Assembly (NCBI GenBank): GCA_022419385.1
Contig: JAJUBI010000003.1
Location: 3,906,001-3,970,000 of the forward strand
DNA from: Paraconiothyrium sp. Pb-2020
Lineage: Eukaryota; Ascomycota; Dothideomycetes; Pleosporales; Didymosphaeriaceae
Direction of reading: 5' to 3'
DNA: 64,000 bases
Under the pieces are notes generated by a model. It worked only from the letters and a program-made list of their open reading frames with translations, was not told the DNA's origin and ran no database searches. Of the stretch, positions 43,569-55,689 are shown one piece after another. Every line of letters starts with the position of its first letter. Within the stretch, counting starts at the first letter, position 1. Made by a program: the position numbers and the translations under genes.

Positions 43569-45609
43569 ATGCGACCTGCCTCACAGCGCGCCCTTTGTGG
43601 AGCATTGGTGGCGATGTCGCTCCTTAAACAGCTGCCACGGCCTCGTATCTACGTTTGTCGAAGATGTTCACGGAAGCAATGGCCTACACTCGAAGAGCAG
43701 CGGCGGAAGGGCACCTGGGCCAAGAAAATTATAGACCCGCAAGTCGAAGCTGCGCAGTGGGAACAGCGGGCGCATAGGATCAAGAACGGGCTCGACAAGA
43801 GCATGTTGACTATACTGGAAGAGCGAGGCTTTGTGAAGGACGTTGCTGGGTATGTGCCGTGACCCTTTGCTACGAAACACCAGCTAACAATTGCCTAGAG
43901 GCCGACAACAGCTCGATTGGCTCCTCACACAAAAGTCAATCGGCGCATATGTCGGTGTAGATCCAACCGCGCCCTCGATGCATGTCGGACACCTACTTCC
44001 ATTCATGGCGCTGTTTTGGATGTACCTGTCTGGCTACCCCTCTGTCACATTGGTGAGCGCGATCACCCTCCAATACTCGGACCGGCCTCGTTGACCATGG
44101 TATAGCTAGGCGCAGGTACTGTTTTGATCGGGGACCCGTCCGGGAGAACCACTGAGCGCGCACGCCAGGCAGATGATGTTCGGACAATGAACGTGCTCAA
44201 TATGCGTAGGCAAATTGACAAGCTTTGGACCAACGTGAAGTGTCTGGGGATAAAACATCGGTTTCAAGCGGATATTAGCAGGACTCGAAAATTTCTGAAC
44301 AATCATGACTGGCTGTCAAGCCTCAGCGCAATCGACCTGATGCGAAACCTAGGCTCAGGCATGCGGCTTGGTTCTCTGCTTGCTCGAGACTCGTAAGGCA
44401 ACGTAGGCAAATCGCACTATGGATCCTTGCTAAATGTACCACAGAGTAAAGGTGCGCATGGAGAATGGCGAAGGCATGGCTTTCTCCGAATTCAGCTACC
44501 CTTTGTTTCAAGCCTACGATTGGTGGCATATGTACAACAAGCACGGTGTACAGCTTCAGCTTGGTGGCTCTGATCAGTACGGTAACCTTTGTGCTGGTAT
44601 GGATGCCGTGAGCCACATGCGCAAAATCCGCGGTGACCAGCAAGTGGGAGCGGACAACGACATGCTGAATGCGACTTTCGGCCTCGCAACACCACTACTA
44701 ACGACAGCTTCGGGCGAGAAATTCGGGAAAAGCGCTGGCAATGCTGTGTGGCTGGACAAGCAGATGATGAACTCGTTCGACCTCTATCAGGTGCGTCTGA
44801 AGCCGCTCGAGAGAACAAGGGCTGATCTCCAGTAGTACTTCCTCCGGACTGCGGACAATGATGTCGAACGATACCTTAAGCTGTTCACCTTCTTGCCCAT
44901 CCAACATATTGACCTGATCATGGAAAAGCAACGGCAGGATGAATCCAAGCGCACTGCTCAACACATTCTCGCTAAAGAAGTCGTGGAACTAGCTCACGGA
45001 GCTGAAGACGCAAAGAAGGCCGAAGCTGCGCATAAGGAGGTTTTCAGCCAAGGCACACATACATTTTCACTTTCAGGACTCAGGAGAACTCTTGAAAGGA
45101 TCTCGAAAAAGGACCAGATCGACAAGGTTGACGTGAACGAACTCAAGCTTCTAGCATACAAGAAGGCGTACGCTTGTGCTCCACAAGCCACTGCAGGTAC
45201 AACTACAGAAGATTCCAAACAGGATGCCTCCAGTGTAGTGACTTTGCCGCTATCACTTCTGGGGGAAGGCTCTTTCCCACGCGTACTGTACGCTGCCGGA
45301 CTTGTTGGCTCGAAGAGCGAAGGCCATCGCCTGATAGCTAAGAGAGGTGCATATGTGGTCCTACCTAATTCCGGATCTGCAGAGAACCCGTATGGTCTGA
45401 AGTGGGAACAAATTCCGGAGGCGATCAGCACGACTGATCCTAACCACTATCTACTTGATTGGGAGGCGCTGGTCGTACGATCTGGTAAGTCGAAGATACA
45501 AATATGTCGCATCGTTACGGAGGAGCAATTCGAAAATGAAGGCCTTACCTGCCCTGGGTGGGAAGAGTTCAAAGCGAGGCGGGCGGAAACTGGCGAACAG
45601 GCGCAATAG
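43569..45609 (+). CDS. cyt-18: Mitochondrial tyrosyl-tRNA synthetase (CYT-18 type)
   Basis: Predicted 613 aa in five exons: 43569-43849, 43899-44052, 44106-44392, 44445-44790 and 44836-45609. Class I synthetase: HVGH in SMHVGHLLPFMA (the HIGH motif), GDPSGRTTER, SDQYGNLCAG and KFGKS (about residue 337). The C-terminal S4-like domain includes LLGEGSFPRVLYAAGLV. A basic presequence and a Pezizomycotina-type N-terminal extension (RRKGTWAKKIIDPQVEAAQW) precede the catalytic domain. In Neurospora, CYT-18 also folds group I introns through such an extension (established); a second role here is inference. The next gene downstream is also a mitochondrial synthetase. Confidence 0.93.
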
Positions 45610-46393
45610 ACGAGACAGGACACGATTGTACTGATATACCATGTAAAACATGTATCATAGTAGACCTTTCGTACAATCGAGACTGAAGACGATATATACT
45701 TGTTTCAACTTGTATGTGGCAATGCTTTTACATCCCTGCCCTCATGAATAGAAGGAGGACTGATTGTCAGAGCATCATTCTATCGCCGGGTATTGAGAAA
45801 GAGAAGTGGTAGTCTTGCTCATTCTCATATAGTACACCAGCGAAGGTGTCTCGGAAAAAAAGACCCGTTGACCTGGACTCACGCAATCACAAAGTAGGCA
45901 TCACGGTGCTACAGTAGCGTCCGCACAATTAATTTTCATTGTATCGTCTTATCGAGTATAAAATTCGCGGCTATCGCTGCCCTTCATCTTGGGAGCTTCA
46001 CGGCTCGTTCGACTCGTCGCAATCGTATCGCGCTGCCCATAGACACCTTGCCAGTTCGAGGTCAGAAATTTTGTCCGAGCGTCCGTTATGTAACAAGGAG
46101 GGTGTGCCGAACGCAGATATCATGCTGCATCCACGACTACACGGCGAACCACTTAAGCCCAGTAAAGGGAGAGTTCGGAGGCGGAAGAGGAAGACAGCTC
46201 ATCTGCTACACGCTAGACTTTCATCATCTGTGGGAAAGTGAGTTACTGCGGGATGTTTGCGGACGCGCGCGTGCTTACTTGTTTTAAACTGGAAGGATAG
46301 CGAGCAAGAGTCCGGCGGTCGGCAGATTTTGTGTCGGTGGGAAGCTTGGACGCTTAGTCATGCTTTTAGCGCCTGAACTTTGCGAGATTGAGC
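45610..46393. other. Intergenic between the two synthetase genes
   Basis: 784 bp holding the 3' UTR of TyrRS and the promoter of AspRS. No RNA gene or coding frame was recognised. Confidence 0.5.
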
Positions 46394-48703
46394 ATGAGCA
46401 TTAGGAGACGCGATTTTAAGAGAATAATCAGCTGCGTCAAGAAGACGAGTCGCTCGGTCATTATGAGCTTGAGGCAAGCTTCGCAACAGCTGAGCAGTCG
46501 CCGTTCAGGTCTTTGGAGCTCCTACGCTGAGATATCGCGATTTGTCCGGACGCGCCGTCACGGGACCACGTTCCGAGCTACAGCAGCATATTCGCAAACA
46601 TCAATTCGCAGTATTGGTACTATAATCAGACCAGATTCGAAAGACAAAGAAGCGCTAGACAGTTATAGGACCACATGTAAGTAAATACCCAACCGAAGCG
46701 GATTTCTTCAACTGTTTGATTGACCTTATAATAGTACACCCTGAAAATTGGAGTCACCTTGCCAAGCTAACTCACGTGTGGGAGACAGCGAAGCCTGGTT
46801 CACAGGTGGCGTTTTGTGGCTACCTCCATACACGCCGTGATGTGAACAAGAAGCTCTCCTTCACCGTACTGCGCAATATACAACAGGACCTCACCATTCA
46901 GATCGTGTCGAACGCCAACAATGAGGGCAGTGAGGAAGCGCTGGCTCACAACCATCTGAAAACGTTACGAGAATGGACACCTGTAGTCGTAAAGGGTACA
47001 CTCAAAGAGCGTGTGCCTCCTAAGCAAGACCCCGATGCCAGTATACCACGAGGCGAGACACCGATGATGAGAACGAGGGAGATTGCCTTGACATCTGTTA
47101 CTCCGCTCAACGCGGTACCTAAGGACATCATCGTAAAGAGCGAAGCAGCGTACGGTCCCGAACAGCGTCATCTGCAGCTCCGCACCGACTGGTCGGCGCG
47201 GGGTCGTCTCATCACGCGAAGTAAGACCATCCATGAAGCAAGGAAACTATTACATGAACGCGAGTTCGTGGAGATTGAGACCCCTCTTCTCTTCAAGTCA
47301 ACGCCCGAGGGAGCACGCGAATTCCTTGTGCCGACCAGAAACAAAGGTCTCGCTTATGCGTTGCCTCAGAGCCCACAGCAATACAAACAGATACTGATGG
47401 CGTCTGGGTTTCCCAAATACTACCAGTTTGCAAGATGCTTCCGTGACGAGGATTTAAGAGCCGATCGCCAACCAGAATTCACGCAGGTGCGACTAGTCTC
47501 CTCGTGATGACTTCGATACATGACTGACAATAATCTAGCTTGACATGGAGATGTCCTTCGCAGACGAAGAGACAGTAATGGCAGAAATTGAAGCTTTGAT
47601 TAGCAAGGTCTGGCAAAAGATGTCCTCGGCCCCACGCCTTACAACACCATTTTCACGACTGACTTACCACGATGCCATGTCCTCCTACGGCTCGGACAAA
47701 CCAGACTTGCGTTATAGCGCAACGGTAAGTACCGCCGGGTCCATTAAACATACGCTACTAAGTTCTATAGATACTTGAAGTCACAGAACGTCTAGAGCCT
47801 GATTTCATCAGCAAGATAACAACACTCAACCATCCTACCATCGATGCATTCAAGATGTCGCTATCAGACGATCCAGCAGAGAACCGCAAATTCGTTGCCA
47901 ACTTCTTCGACAGCCCCGAAGGCGCTCCTTTCCTCCAGAATCCCGATGGTCAACCCGCTACCTTCTGCGGCGACGCCCGGCAACCCATGGGTGGCCTTGG
48001 CCCCCTCGGCTACCGGTTTGCAATGGAAGCACCCACCGAGCTCTCGACAGACCACGGAGAGCTCCTCGTAATGCAAGCACGGCCTCACGGCCCTTTCACC
48101 GGCGGATCAACCATGCTCGGAAACCTACGTCTGGCGCTATATAAAGCGGCCGCTGCTCAAGGCCTCATCGAGCCGCCGCACTGGAAGGATTTCAGGTTTG
48201 TCTGGATTACAGACTTCCCACTCTTCTCACCCACGAATGATGCAGAGCCCGGCCAAGGCGGTACCGCTGGTCTCGCGTCCACGCACCACCCCTTCACGGC
48301 ACCAAAGACCGCTGCTGACCTTGACCTGCTCCTTACGGATCCCACTAAAGTGATTGCGGCGCACTACGATATTGTTGTCAACGGCGTGGAGCTCGGAGGT
48401 GGCAGTCGGCGTATTCACAATGCTGAGGTGCAGGAATTCGTCTTTCGTGAGGTGCTGAAGATGAAACCAGAACGGATCGAGGATTTCAGGCATTTGCTGG
48501 ACGTGCTGAGGAGTGGATGCCCGCCGCATGCCGGGATTGCGCTTGGATGGGATCGTCTGATGACGCTGTTGACAGGATGTGAGAGCGTGAGGGATGTTAT
48601 TGCGTTTTCGAAGAGTGGGAGTGGGGAGGATGCATTGGTGAAGAGCCCCAACAGGGCAACGAAGGAGCAGTGGGAGACGTATCATCTGAGGGTGATGAAG
48701 TAG
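46394..48703 (+). CDS. MSD1: Mitochondrial aspartyl-tRNA synthetase
   Basis: Predicted 717 aa in four exons: 46394-46676, 46735-47486, 47539-47724 and 47771-48703, with GTAAGT, GTGCGA and GTAAGT donors. Class II bacterial-type AspRS: anticodon OB-fold (GSQVAFCGYLHTRRD), motif 1 region, motif 2 FARCFRDEDLRADRQPEFTQ, and motif 3 GIALGWDRLMTLLTG. The FPLFSP segment and the bacterial insertion domain are also present. The N-terminus is rich in Arg and Ser without acidic residues, as a mitochondrial presequence. The ATG at 46463 is an alternative start and also leaves a basic leader. Confidence 0.93.
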
Positions 48704-49619
48704 GATGTCGGCGAAGGGAGATGGCAAACTTGAGTGTTGTATACTGTGTACACTTGTTGTATTATATTGTATAAGGTCCTGAGCATGAACATACCAGTAC
48801 AACACCGGACGTGGCGGTTGAGCTTTCGTTGGAAAAGCACCTGTATCATAGATAAGATGTTGTAAATTATATGTAAATGTTGGGTTGATCACGGGCCCGT
48901 CAGAAGCAGATCACAAAACATGTCGAACAAATAGGCCCTCAGAGACTTCCACCAGCTAGAAGCAGCCTGAAGCAAGACTTGTCGTAGGGGTCGGAAAAGA
49001 GAAAACATGCACAAAGCATGTTCCAATCTTGATATATGTTGCGTGCGCATTGTGTATGTTGCGGTCGCCGCACAGAACAACACTGTCAGGTCTCCTCGCC
49101 AGCGAACGAGCTCCTTGAGTTACACTGTGGAGCTCCTTTCAATGACGATATCGCCGACTGCGCAAACTTGACAGGGCACCTAGTGAGACGCCACTTACAC
49201 ACTAACTCCGAACCTGCTGAAAACGGCTAGGAGACATGAAGTTGTGCAATGTGTACGCAGCCTTGCCGCGGGCGAGCAGGGTTGTGGCCCAGCACGGAAG
49301 CACACGTCGGCGCACATGCCGTTGTAAGACACTCATGGGTGACCAATTGGGATGACAGAAGAGGCGTCGCACCGCTTTCGGGCGAGCTGGGCCAGGATTT
49401 CCCGCAGATTGCGGAATGATGGGCGGCGTTCGCACGGTGCTGGTGGAGACGATCTGCTTTCATTAGCGGGGGCTGGATCTCCTATGACGTAGCCGCTGCA
49501 CTCTCCACCGTACAAACATCGTCGACGCCCTCGCTGCAGCCTTCCTCGACACCACAACAGCACCGTCGCATACTCAACCCGCTCTATCTCGAATCGTAAA
49601 TCCTTTTTCACCATCCAAC
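48704..49619. other. Intergenic
   Basis: 916 bp between AspRS and PIL1. Short overlapping frames only; the right part is the PIL1 promoter and leader. Confidence 0.5.
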
Positions 49620-51104
49620 ATGCACCGGTGAGTAGACACTGCGCTCGTGGCCGCCTACACCGACGCTGACCGCAACCTCTATGCAGAACATACTCGATGC
49701 GCCAGTCGCGCGCTCCTACAGCGTCGCAGATTCAGAACCCGCCTCCTCCGTCTTCGTCGACGAAGGCTGGACGATTCTTTGGCAGGGGAAACATTGGTAC
49801 GTTAGCATCTCTCGCACCGCTCTTAGGTCATCCGGACCCTTCCGTACGACCTGATGGCATACCTTTGTGCCTCCCCCAGGCTTGAGTCTACATGCGCACG
49901 TTTCTATCGACCCAAAAATCATTACACACCCACGAACAATGCCTGGCTTGGGGGGAAAGGCGCGATATGTGTCGCTTAACAATAGACGAGGAAACAAGGG
50001 GACTAACCATTTCTCAGGGCACACCTTCCGCCACAAGTCCGCCGGTGCCTTCGGGCCCGATCTCGCGAAGAAACTCTCGCAGTTGGTGAAGATGGAAAAG
50101 AACGTCATGCGCTCTATGGAGCTTGTCAGCAGGGAGCGCATGGAGGTTGCTGTAAGCTTGAGACCTATGATATCATGATCGGGCAACCGCTTACAGCACA
50201 ACAGCAACATCTTTCAATCTGGGGTGAGGCTTGCGACGACGATGTGTCTGATGTAACCGACAAACTGGGTGTCCTCATCTACGAGATCGGCGAGCTTGAG
50301 GATCAATTCGTCGACCGCTACGATCAGTACCGTGTGACCATTAAGAGTATCCGGAACATCGAGGCGTCTGTGCAACCCAGCCGTGACCGTGAGTAAAGGT
50401 ACTTATTTGAACTGTGCTTCACGCTAACCTCGTAACAGGCAAGCAGAAGATCACCGATCAGATTGCCCAGTTGAAGTACAAGGAGCCGAACTCGCCCAAG
50501 ATCGTCGTTCTTGAGCAGGAGCTCGTCCGCGCCGAGGCTGAGTCTTTGGTTGCTGAGGCTCAGCTTTCCAACATCACCCGTGAAAAGTTGAAGGCTGCTT
50601 TCACGTACCAGTTCGATGCCCTGCGGGAGCACAGCGAGAAGATCGCCATTATTGCCGGCTTCGGAAAGCACCTTCTTGAGCTTGTTGATGACACCCCGGT
50701 TACCCCCGGAGAGACGAGGAACGCATATGATGGCTATGAGGCTAGCAAGGCGTACGTCCAATGCACACGATTTCTATGTTCCAAAAGCTAACGATTTGTG
50801 CAGCATTATCCAGGACTGCGAGGATGCTTTGACCAATTGGGTGACCCAGAACGCTGCCGTTAGCTCTAAACTCTCCGTTCGCGCTCGCACGCTCTCGCAA
50901 CGTCGCAAGAACGCGACTCGCGGTGAAGGCGTTGACCTATCTCACCAGGACCAGCCACTTGGCGACAGGGAGTCCGGCCTCTGGATCCCGGCTTCAGAGC
51001 ACCAAGGCAACGGTTACGAGGAAGAGGAGGATGAGCTTGATGCCCCATCCACGGTTGCGACCGAGACCCGAGGCCGCGAGGAGGAGAGGCCAGTTGCTGC
51101 TTAA
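49620..51104 (+). CDS. PIL1: Eisosome core component PIL1/LSP1
   Basis: Predicted 395 aa in six exons: 49620-49627 (8 nt), 49687-49796, 49880-50151, 50205-50388, 50439-50751 and 50804-51104. The spliced N-terminus MHRTYSMRQSRAPTA is the standard start of fungal PIL1 and supports the 8-nt first exon. The BAR domain includes FGPDLAKKLSQLVKMEKNVM, SIWGEACDDDVSDVTDKLGV, YEIGELEDQFVDRYDQYR and AFTYQFDALREHSEKIAIIA. The protein assembles into half-pipe scaffolds at plasma-membrane furrows. A Glu/Asp-rich C-terminal tail follows, longer than in yeast (339 aa). Confidence 0.95.
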
Positions 51105-51922
51105 ATCTTTGAACAACAGGGATTGTAGCGCTTCGCTCATTCGATGATCCTGCTCCTCAACCTACGATGTATACCCCTGACGGAGCAACGGAGCAGCGAG
51201 ATAATAACATTTCCGCTTGAGCGGTTCACTGCGCCATGGCCAGGTTGATCTGGCTAGAACGAAGTTCACTCTCCCAGGTCGCAATATTCTTTGGCTGCGT
51301 ACACATGTACAGCGATTCTTGATGAAGTCTCATGATTGGATGCTGGAATGATAAATCTATGTATCTGGACGTGGGTTTGGGTGGGATAATAATGGGAAGT
51401 TAAATAGTAATTTCTTCATCTTGTCGTATAAAGTGGAACGGTATCGTCAAAATGATTCACTGATGGTGTTCGTGATGTTCTGCTTATGTTTCGAAGTCCA
51501 CTTCGCTTCTCCGCTAGCATTGACTACCGTTGCATTGCGTACATTAAACTGAACGCTGGCGCTATCGGACCGTCTACCCGATACGTGTATTTATCATGCT
51601 ATCCTTTGCCGTCTTCAAGGACTAGTCTGTATGCAAAAACTATCACAATAATCTCGGTCCACCGCACGCCGGGACGACGCGTAATAATTGCTCATCGTCC
51701 CCAGTTGCTGGAAATCTGCGCAGGTGCGGTGAACGTTTGACGTAAGGCACTGAAAAGGACTTCGGAATAGGAAACGTTCGTCCGAACGTCACCAGCATGC
51801 TGTGGGGCATCGTCTCTTCTTCTGATTCGGAAAGAGCGACCACTTCCCGAGCGATCAACAAAACACAGGTCTGAAAGCTAGAACTCTTCGAACTTCTAAG
51901 CCAGATACAGTTGACCACAAGT
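51105..51922. other. Intergenic
   Basis: 818 bp: 3' UTR of PIL1 and promoter of the SMP-30-like gene. Nothing else recognised. Confidence 0.5.
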
Positions 51923-53070
51923 ATGAATGGCGTGAAGAAATACGAGATCTCCGAGGTACGTATTCATCATCGTTGACATGGAGGGGTAGCTTCGTACCCC
52001 GCTGATATCATCATGGCCCATACACTCGCGTTGCAATGCGCAAAATGCCATTGCGACGCGGTCTATGCATTTCCACCGTGCAGGCAAATAAAGGCTGACA
52101 TTACTTCCCACAGCCATGGCTTAAGCTCCATTGCGCCCTCGGAGAAGCGCCCTTCTGGGAAGAATCCACCAACACTCTCCGCTTCGTCGACGTCGAAAAG
52201 CAGGAACTCCACCACGTCTCCCTCGCCGACGGCCCCTCCTCCCACAAAGTCGTCAAGCAACACGATATCAGCATAGGCTGCACCGCGGACATCGAAGGCA
52301 ACGATACTGAGTTCATTTTCGGCGGCAAGTACGGCTACGGCATCTGCAACCGCCAAACAGGCGAGTACCGTTGGATCAAGAAAGTGTGGTCGGATGAGGA
52401 GGTCAAGGCGGGCAAGCCGGACAAGTTCCGCGGAAACGATGGCGCTGTGGATAGTGGGGGCAGGTTCTGGGTCGGTTTCATGTTCGACCCGCTGGTCAGC
52501 GAAATGAGCAACGAGGGTGCCGTGTTCAGATTGCATCCTGATGGGACGCTTGATCGCCCGCTCGATGGGATCACCATTCCGAATGGGACGACATGGAACA
52601 AAGAGGATAATACCATGTTCTTCGCCGACAGCCCGTTTAAGACGATTTACCAGTTCGATTACGATGCAAAGACCGGGAGTGTGTCGAATAAGCGCCCTTT
52701 CTTCACTATGCCCGAGGATAACAGGTATGGTGAGGATGCGGTGCCGGATGGTCATTGTATTGATGAGGAGGGATTCATGTGGACGGCACTGCACGGAGGA
52801 TCTTACGTTTTGAGGATCTCGCCGAAGGGAGAGATTGTCGCCGAGATCAAGGTACCGACGACTCAACCGACATGCCCGTGTTTCGTGGGCGAAGAGCTGG
52901 TTATCACGAGTGCGGGCGGAAATGCTGGTGAGGGAGGAAAGCCTGTGGATGAGAATGCGGGCAGTGTTTTCAAGATCAATGTGGGCGTCAGGGGATTGAA
53001 GAGGTTCCGGTTCAAGGGCGGTGCTGCGTTAGAAGGTGGAAAGGAGGGAGGGAAAGTCGTCGCAGAGTAA
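51923..53070 (+). CDS. SMP-30 / gluconolactonase-like enzyme
   Basis: Predicted 329 aa in two exons: 51923-51955 and 52114-53070 (158-bp intron, GTACGT donor, CACAG acceptor, phase 0). The six-bladed propeller motifs of the family are present: HCALGEAPFWEE with the metal-binding Glu, FRGNDGAVDSGGRFWVGFM with Asn/Asp ligands, FFADSPFKTIYQFDYD, and VPDGHCIDEEGFMWTALHGG with the catalytic Asp. Such enzymes hydrolyse sugar lactones (gluconolactone, L-arabinonolactone or similar) with a divalent metal. No signal peptide. Confidence 0.88.
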
Positions 53071-53171
53071 TTGCAATGACACTCGATTGTTACATGGCGT
53101 AACGTTGGGTGGGTATATAGCGCCGCAGTGATGACAAAATCTATATTACAAGAGCTGTTCGATGAGATTGT

Positions 53172-54567
53172 TCATCTCGGCAGCGCACTTAGGAAGCTCT
53201 CAACACCGAAGCCCTCGAAAATAGGCTGTACAGGACGAAGCGCCCAGAAGATGACTGGGCCATCTCGTGGTGAACTCCTGTGGTGAACCGCTAAAGCAGT
53301 GAGTCCCACAGTAACTGCGGTTGTGACCATGGTCAGCGTGTTGATAGCAAATGGACTAGGAAGTGAGGATTCCGCATTCTGTGATGCATTGAGATGACCA
53401 TGCCGCACGGTCGGATCGCTTTTGAGGGCATGAGGCAACATGCCATCATGTACCACTGCCCAAACTTGTGGAAGAAACGCTTTGGGTTGCCTACTTCCCC
53501 AAGGCAGTTGCATGCCAAAGTCGCTAGCCGCAGCTTTGCCTGTGGCAACTGACCATACATCAGCAGGGCTAATATCTTCATCATGCAGCATTTCTCCCCG
53601 CAGGCGATTGATGTACCCGTCGATTCTTGGAAACTTCTGTCGTATGGCCTCTCTGACCCAAGCTTGTGGAACGGGCGCATACCGCAGCAACGCCAAGTAG
53701 CCAAGTACTAGGCAATCACAACTTGACGGCTCATCTCCTCCCTGAATGTAATCTTTCGTGCCCAGCTGATCAGCCAACGGCTGTAAAAGTTCGTTCGAAA
53801 GGGCATCGAGCTTGAACCGCGCAGCATATATTGGGGAACTGAGTAGACCTCCCTTCCCTCGTCCCATATGAAGCGCTGGGGGGCGCTCTTCAGATGGAAT
53901 GCCGGCCGCCCTTTTCGCAGCTTCGTACTCGGATGTTGCGGTGCCTCTGCCTGGGCCATGCGTGTCTTCACTTGCCTCGGCCACATCTAGGCTGCTCAAA
54001 CCCAGATGCGCCGTTCTTGATCTAGCTAGGTCGCGCCGCTTGGGAGGTATGGTGTAGTTGGTGTGCCATGGTAGGATTGCGGTATACGCGGCAGAGGTGA
54101 CGGTGCCGTAGTTTTCGGAGGAGACGTAGAGGTAGAGGTCGAGGAGGGGGCCTGCTGTAGATTCGAGAAAGGAGATAAGCCTATGATGAGATGGTCAGAA
54201 GGAAGATGAAAACATGTTTTGTCCAGTCGCCATACGCTGTTCTGTCCTGTTGTTGTTTGGGTTCCAGGTTGGCATCGAGGTTGTAGGAGTAGTTCTCGCC
54301 AAGGTAAGAAACTATGTTGATGAATCCAGTGATCTTGGTTTCGGCGTGCACGAGCAGTGGAAATTCCCCTGATCAATCAGTATTGTGCAGAAGCTCTGGA
54401 CGTTCGAATAAATTACCCTGAGGGCTAGGTGCAGGGTCATAGTCGGCTACAAGCGTCCATCCGTCGCGAGGGACAGTGCGGTTGAGGTAGGCTACTGCAG
54501 CAATGCATGCAGGATCGATGGATGGAAGGCCAAAAGCTGGACCCCACACATGGAGTTCTAACACCAT
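53172..54567 (-). CDS. SAM37: SAM37 / metaxin-like mitochondrial sorting and assembly subunit
   Basis: Predicted 430 aa in three exons: 54567-54417, 54368-54236 and 54180-53172; donors GTAATT and GTATGG, phases consistent. N-terminus MVLELHVWGPAFGLPSIDPA and the thioredoxin-like GST-N domain (EFPLLVHAETKITGFINIVSYL) match Tom37/metaxin proteins. The spliced junction reads DRTALISFLESTAGPLLDLY, followed by YVSSENYGTVTSAAYTAILP. A hydrophobic segment near the C-terminus (INTLTMVTTAVTVGLTALAV) could anchor it. It works with SAM50 and SAM35 in the outer mitochondrial membrane to insert beta-barrel proteins. Head-to-head with the next gene. Confidence 0.85.
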
Positions 54568-54760
54568 TCTTTAATGTTTCGGAACGTGCGTTCCGCAGCG
54601 TCTTGGTGTGAGGAGAGCATCGAAGATGATGCAGATCACGCTTGCTGCATGCAGGGCTTGGCTACGCGACCACGTGAGAACGCGCCTTCCCCAGACACCG
54701 TTCAGTCACGTCATCCACCCGACGCTTCACATTGTGAGTCTCATATGTGGAACGCGGAAC

Positions 54761-55689
54761 ATGGCTCCGATCAGGAGATATCTGAGAATCACCAAGCACT
54801 CAGTCTTGGAAGTCCGCATCTATCTGGTAAGACATTGTTGCACAATTGCAGATCAAGGTCGCTAATTGCTGAGCAGTAAGTGTTGCGTCTTTTCACGGCG
54901 TGACGCTTGTCACGTTTGAGAGTATCTCGCATTTCTCCGACATCATGACTGACTCGGCCTTCACGTAGCGATCGTCCTTCTGACGCCGAGACATGGCTCC
55001 TGAGACGTGACAATCCTGCCCTATACCGCGTGATCCAAGCCGTGCGCCCGCTCGTGCTGCCGAAGCTCCGTGAAGAAAACGAACGATCAGCCGGTCGAGG
55101 CAGAGGAAAGGCGAAGAAGAAGGGAGTGAAAGACGTTGTTGCTGAGGGTAAGTGCTATGGAAACGCGGTTCATGCGCATGTGACGCTAAATCCTGCAACA
55201 GATGATTTCGAGGTTTCGATCTTCCTGACAGAGCTATCGTCACGACATTCGGTCTTGACAAAGCAGAAAGTTTTCAAGGACAAGCCTCGCATTCAAAGCA
55301 ATTCGGGCAAATTGACCAGCTGGCTGAATGGAGGAAACAGTGAGCAGCCATTGGTAATCAACGAAAGTCCGACAGAGCCCATCGTTATCAGAGAAGAAGA
55401 TGATGACGAGCCTGTCAGTCTTGCGGACATACCGGAAGCGGAAGGGAGTGAGGATCAGACCATGGAAGCAGCCAGCGAACACGACCAAAAAAAGAAACTA
55501 GGTCTGAACACATCGTACGAGGGATTCTCCATTTACGGACGCATCCTGTGTCTTGTCGTCAAGCGACGGGGCGCGCGCCATCAAGCAGGCAGCAATAGTG
55601 CGCCCGTATCAAGTCAACAAATGCTGGAGAAATGGGTGTCAACGCAAGCGCAGGCTGAGCAAGTTGACGACGACGAAGATATTGGCTAA
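54761..55689 (+). CDS. Conserved fungal protein of unknown function, exon phase problem
   Basis: The product resembles a fungal protein family I know only as hypothetical. Exon 1, 54761-54826, encodes MAPIRRYLRITKHSVLEVRI(YL). Exon 2 begins after TAG at 54969 with DRPSDAETWLLRRDNPALYR and ends at 55147. Exon 3, 55202-55689, opens with DDFEVSIFLTELSSRH. The exon 2/3 junction is perfect, but exon 1 ends in phase 0 while exon 2 needs phase 2, so one base is surplus or missing at the first splice. Basic KAKKKGVKD segment, acidic REEDDDEPVSLADIP, and a C-terminal SSQQMLEKWVSTQ. The SAM37 gene diverges 193 bp away. Confidence 0.6.
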
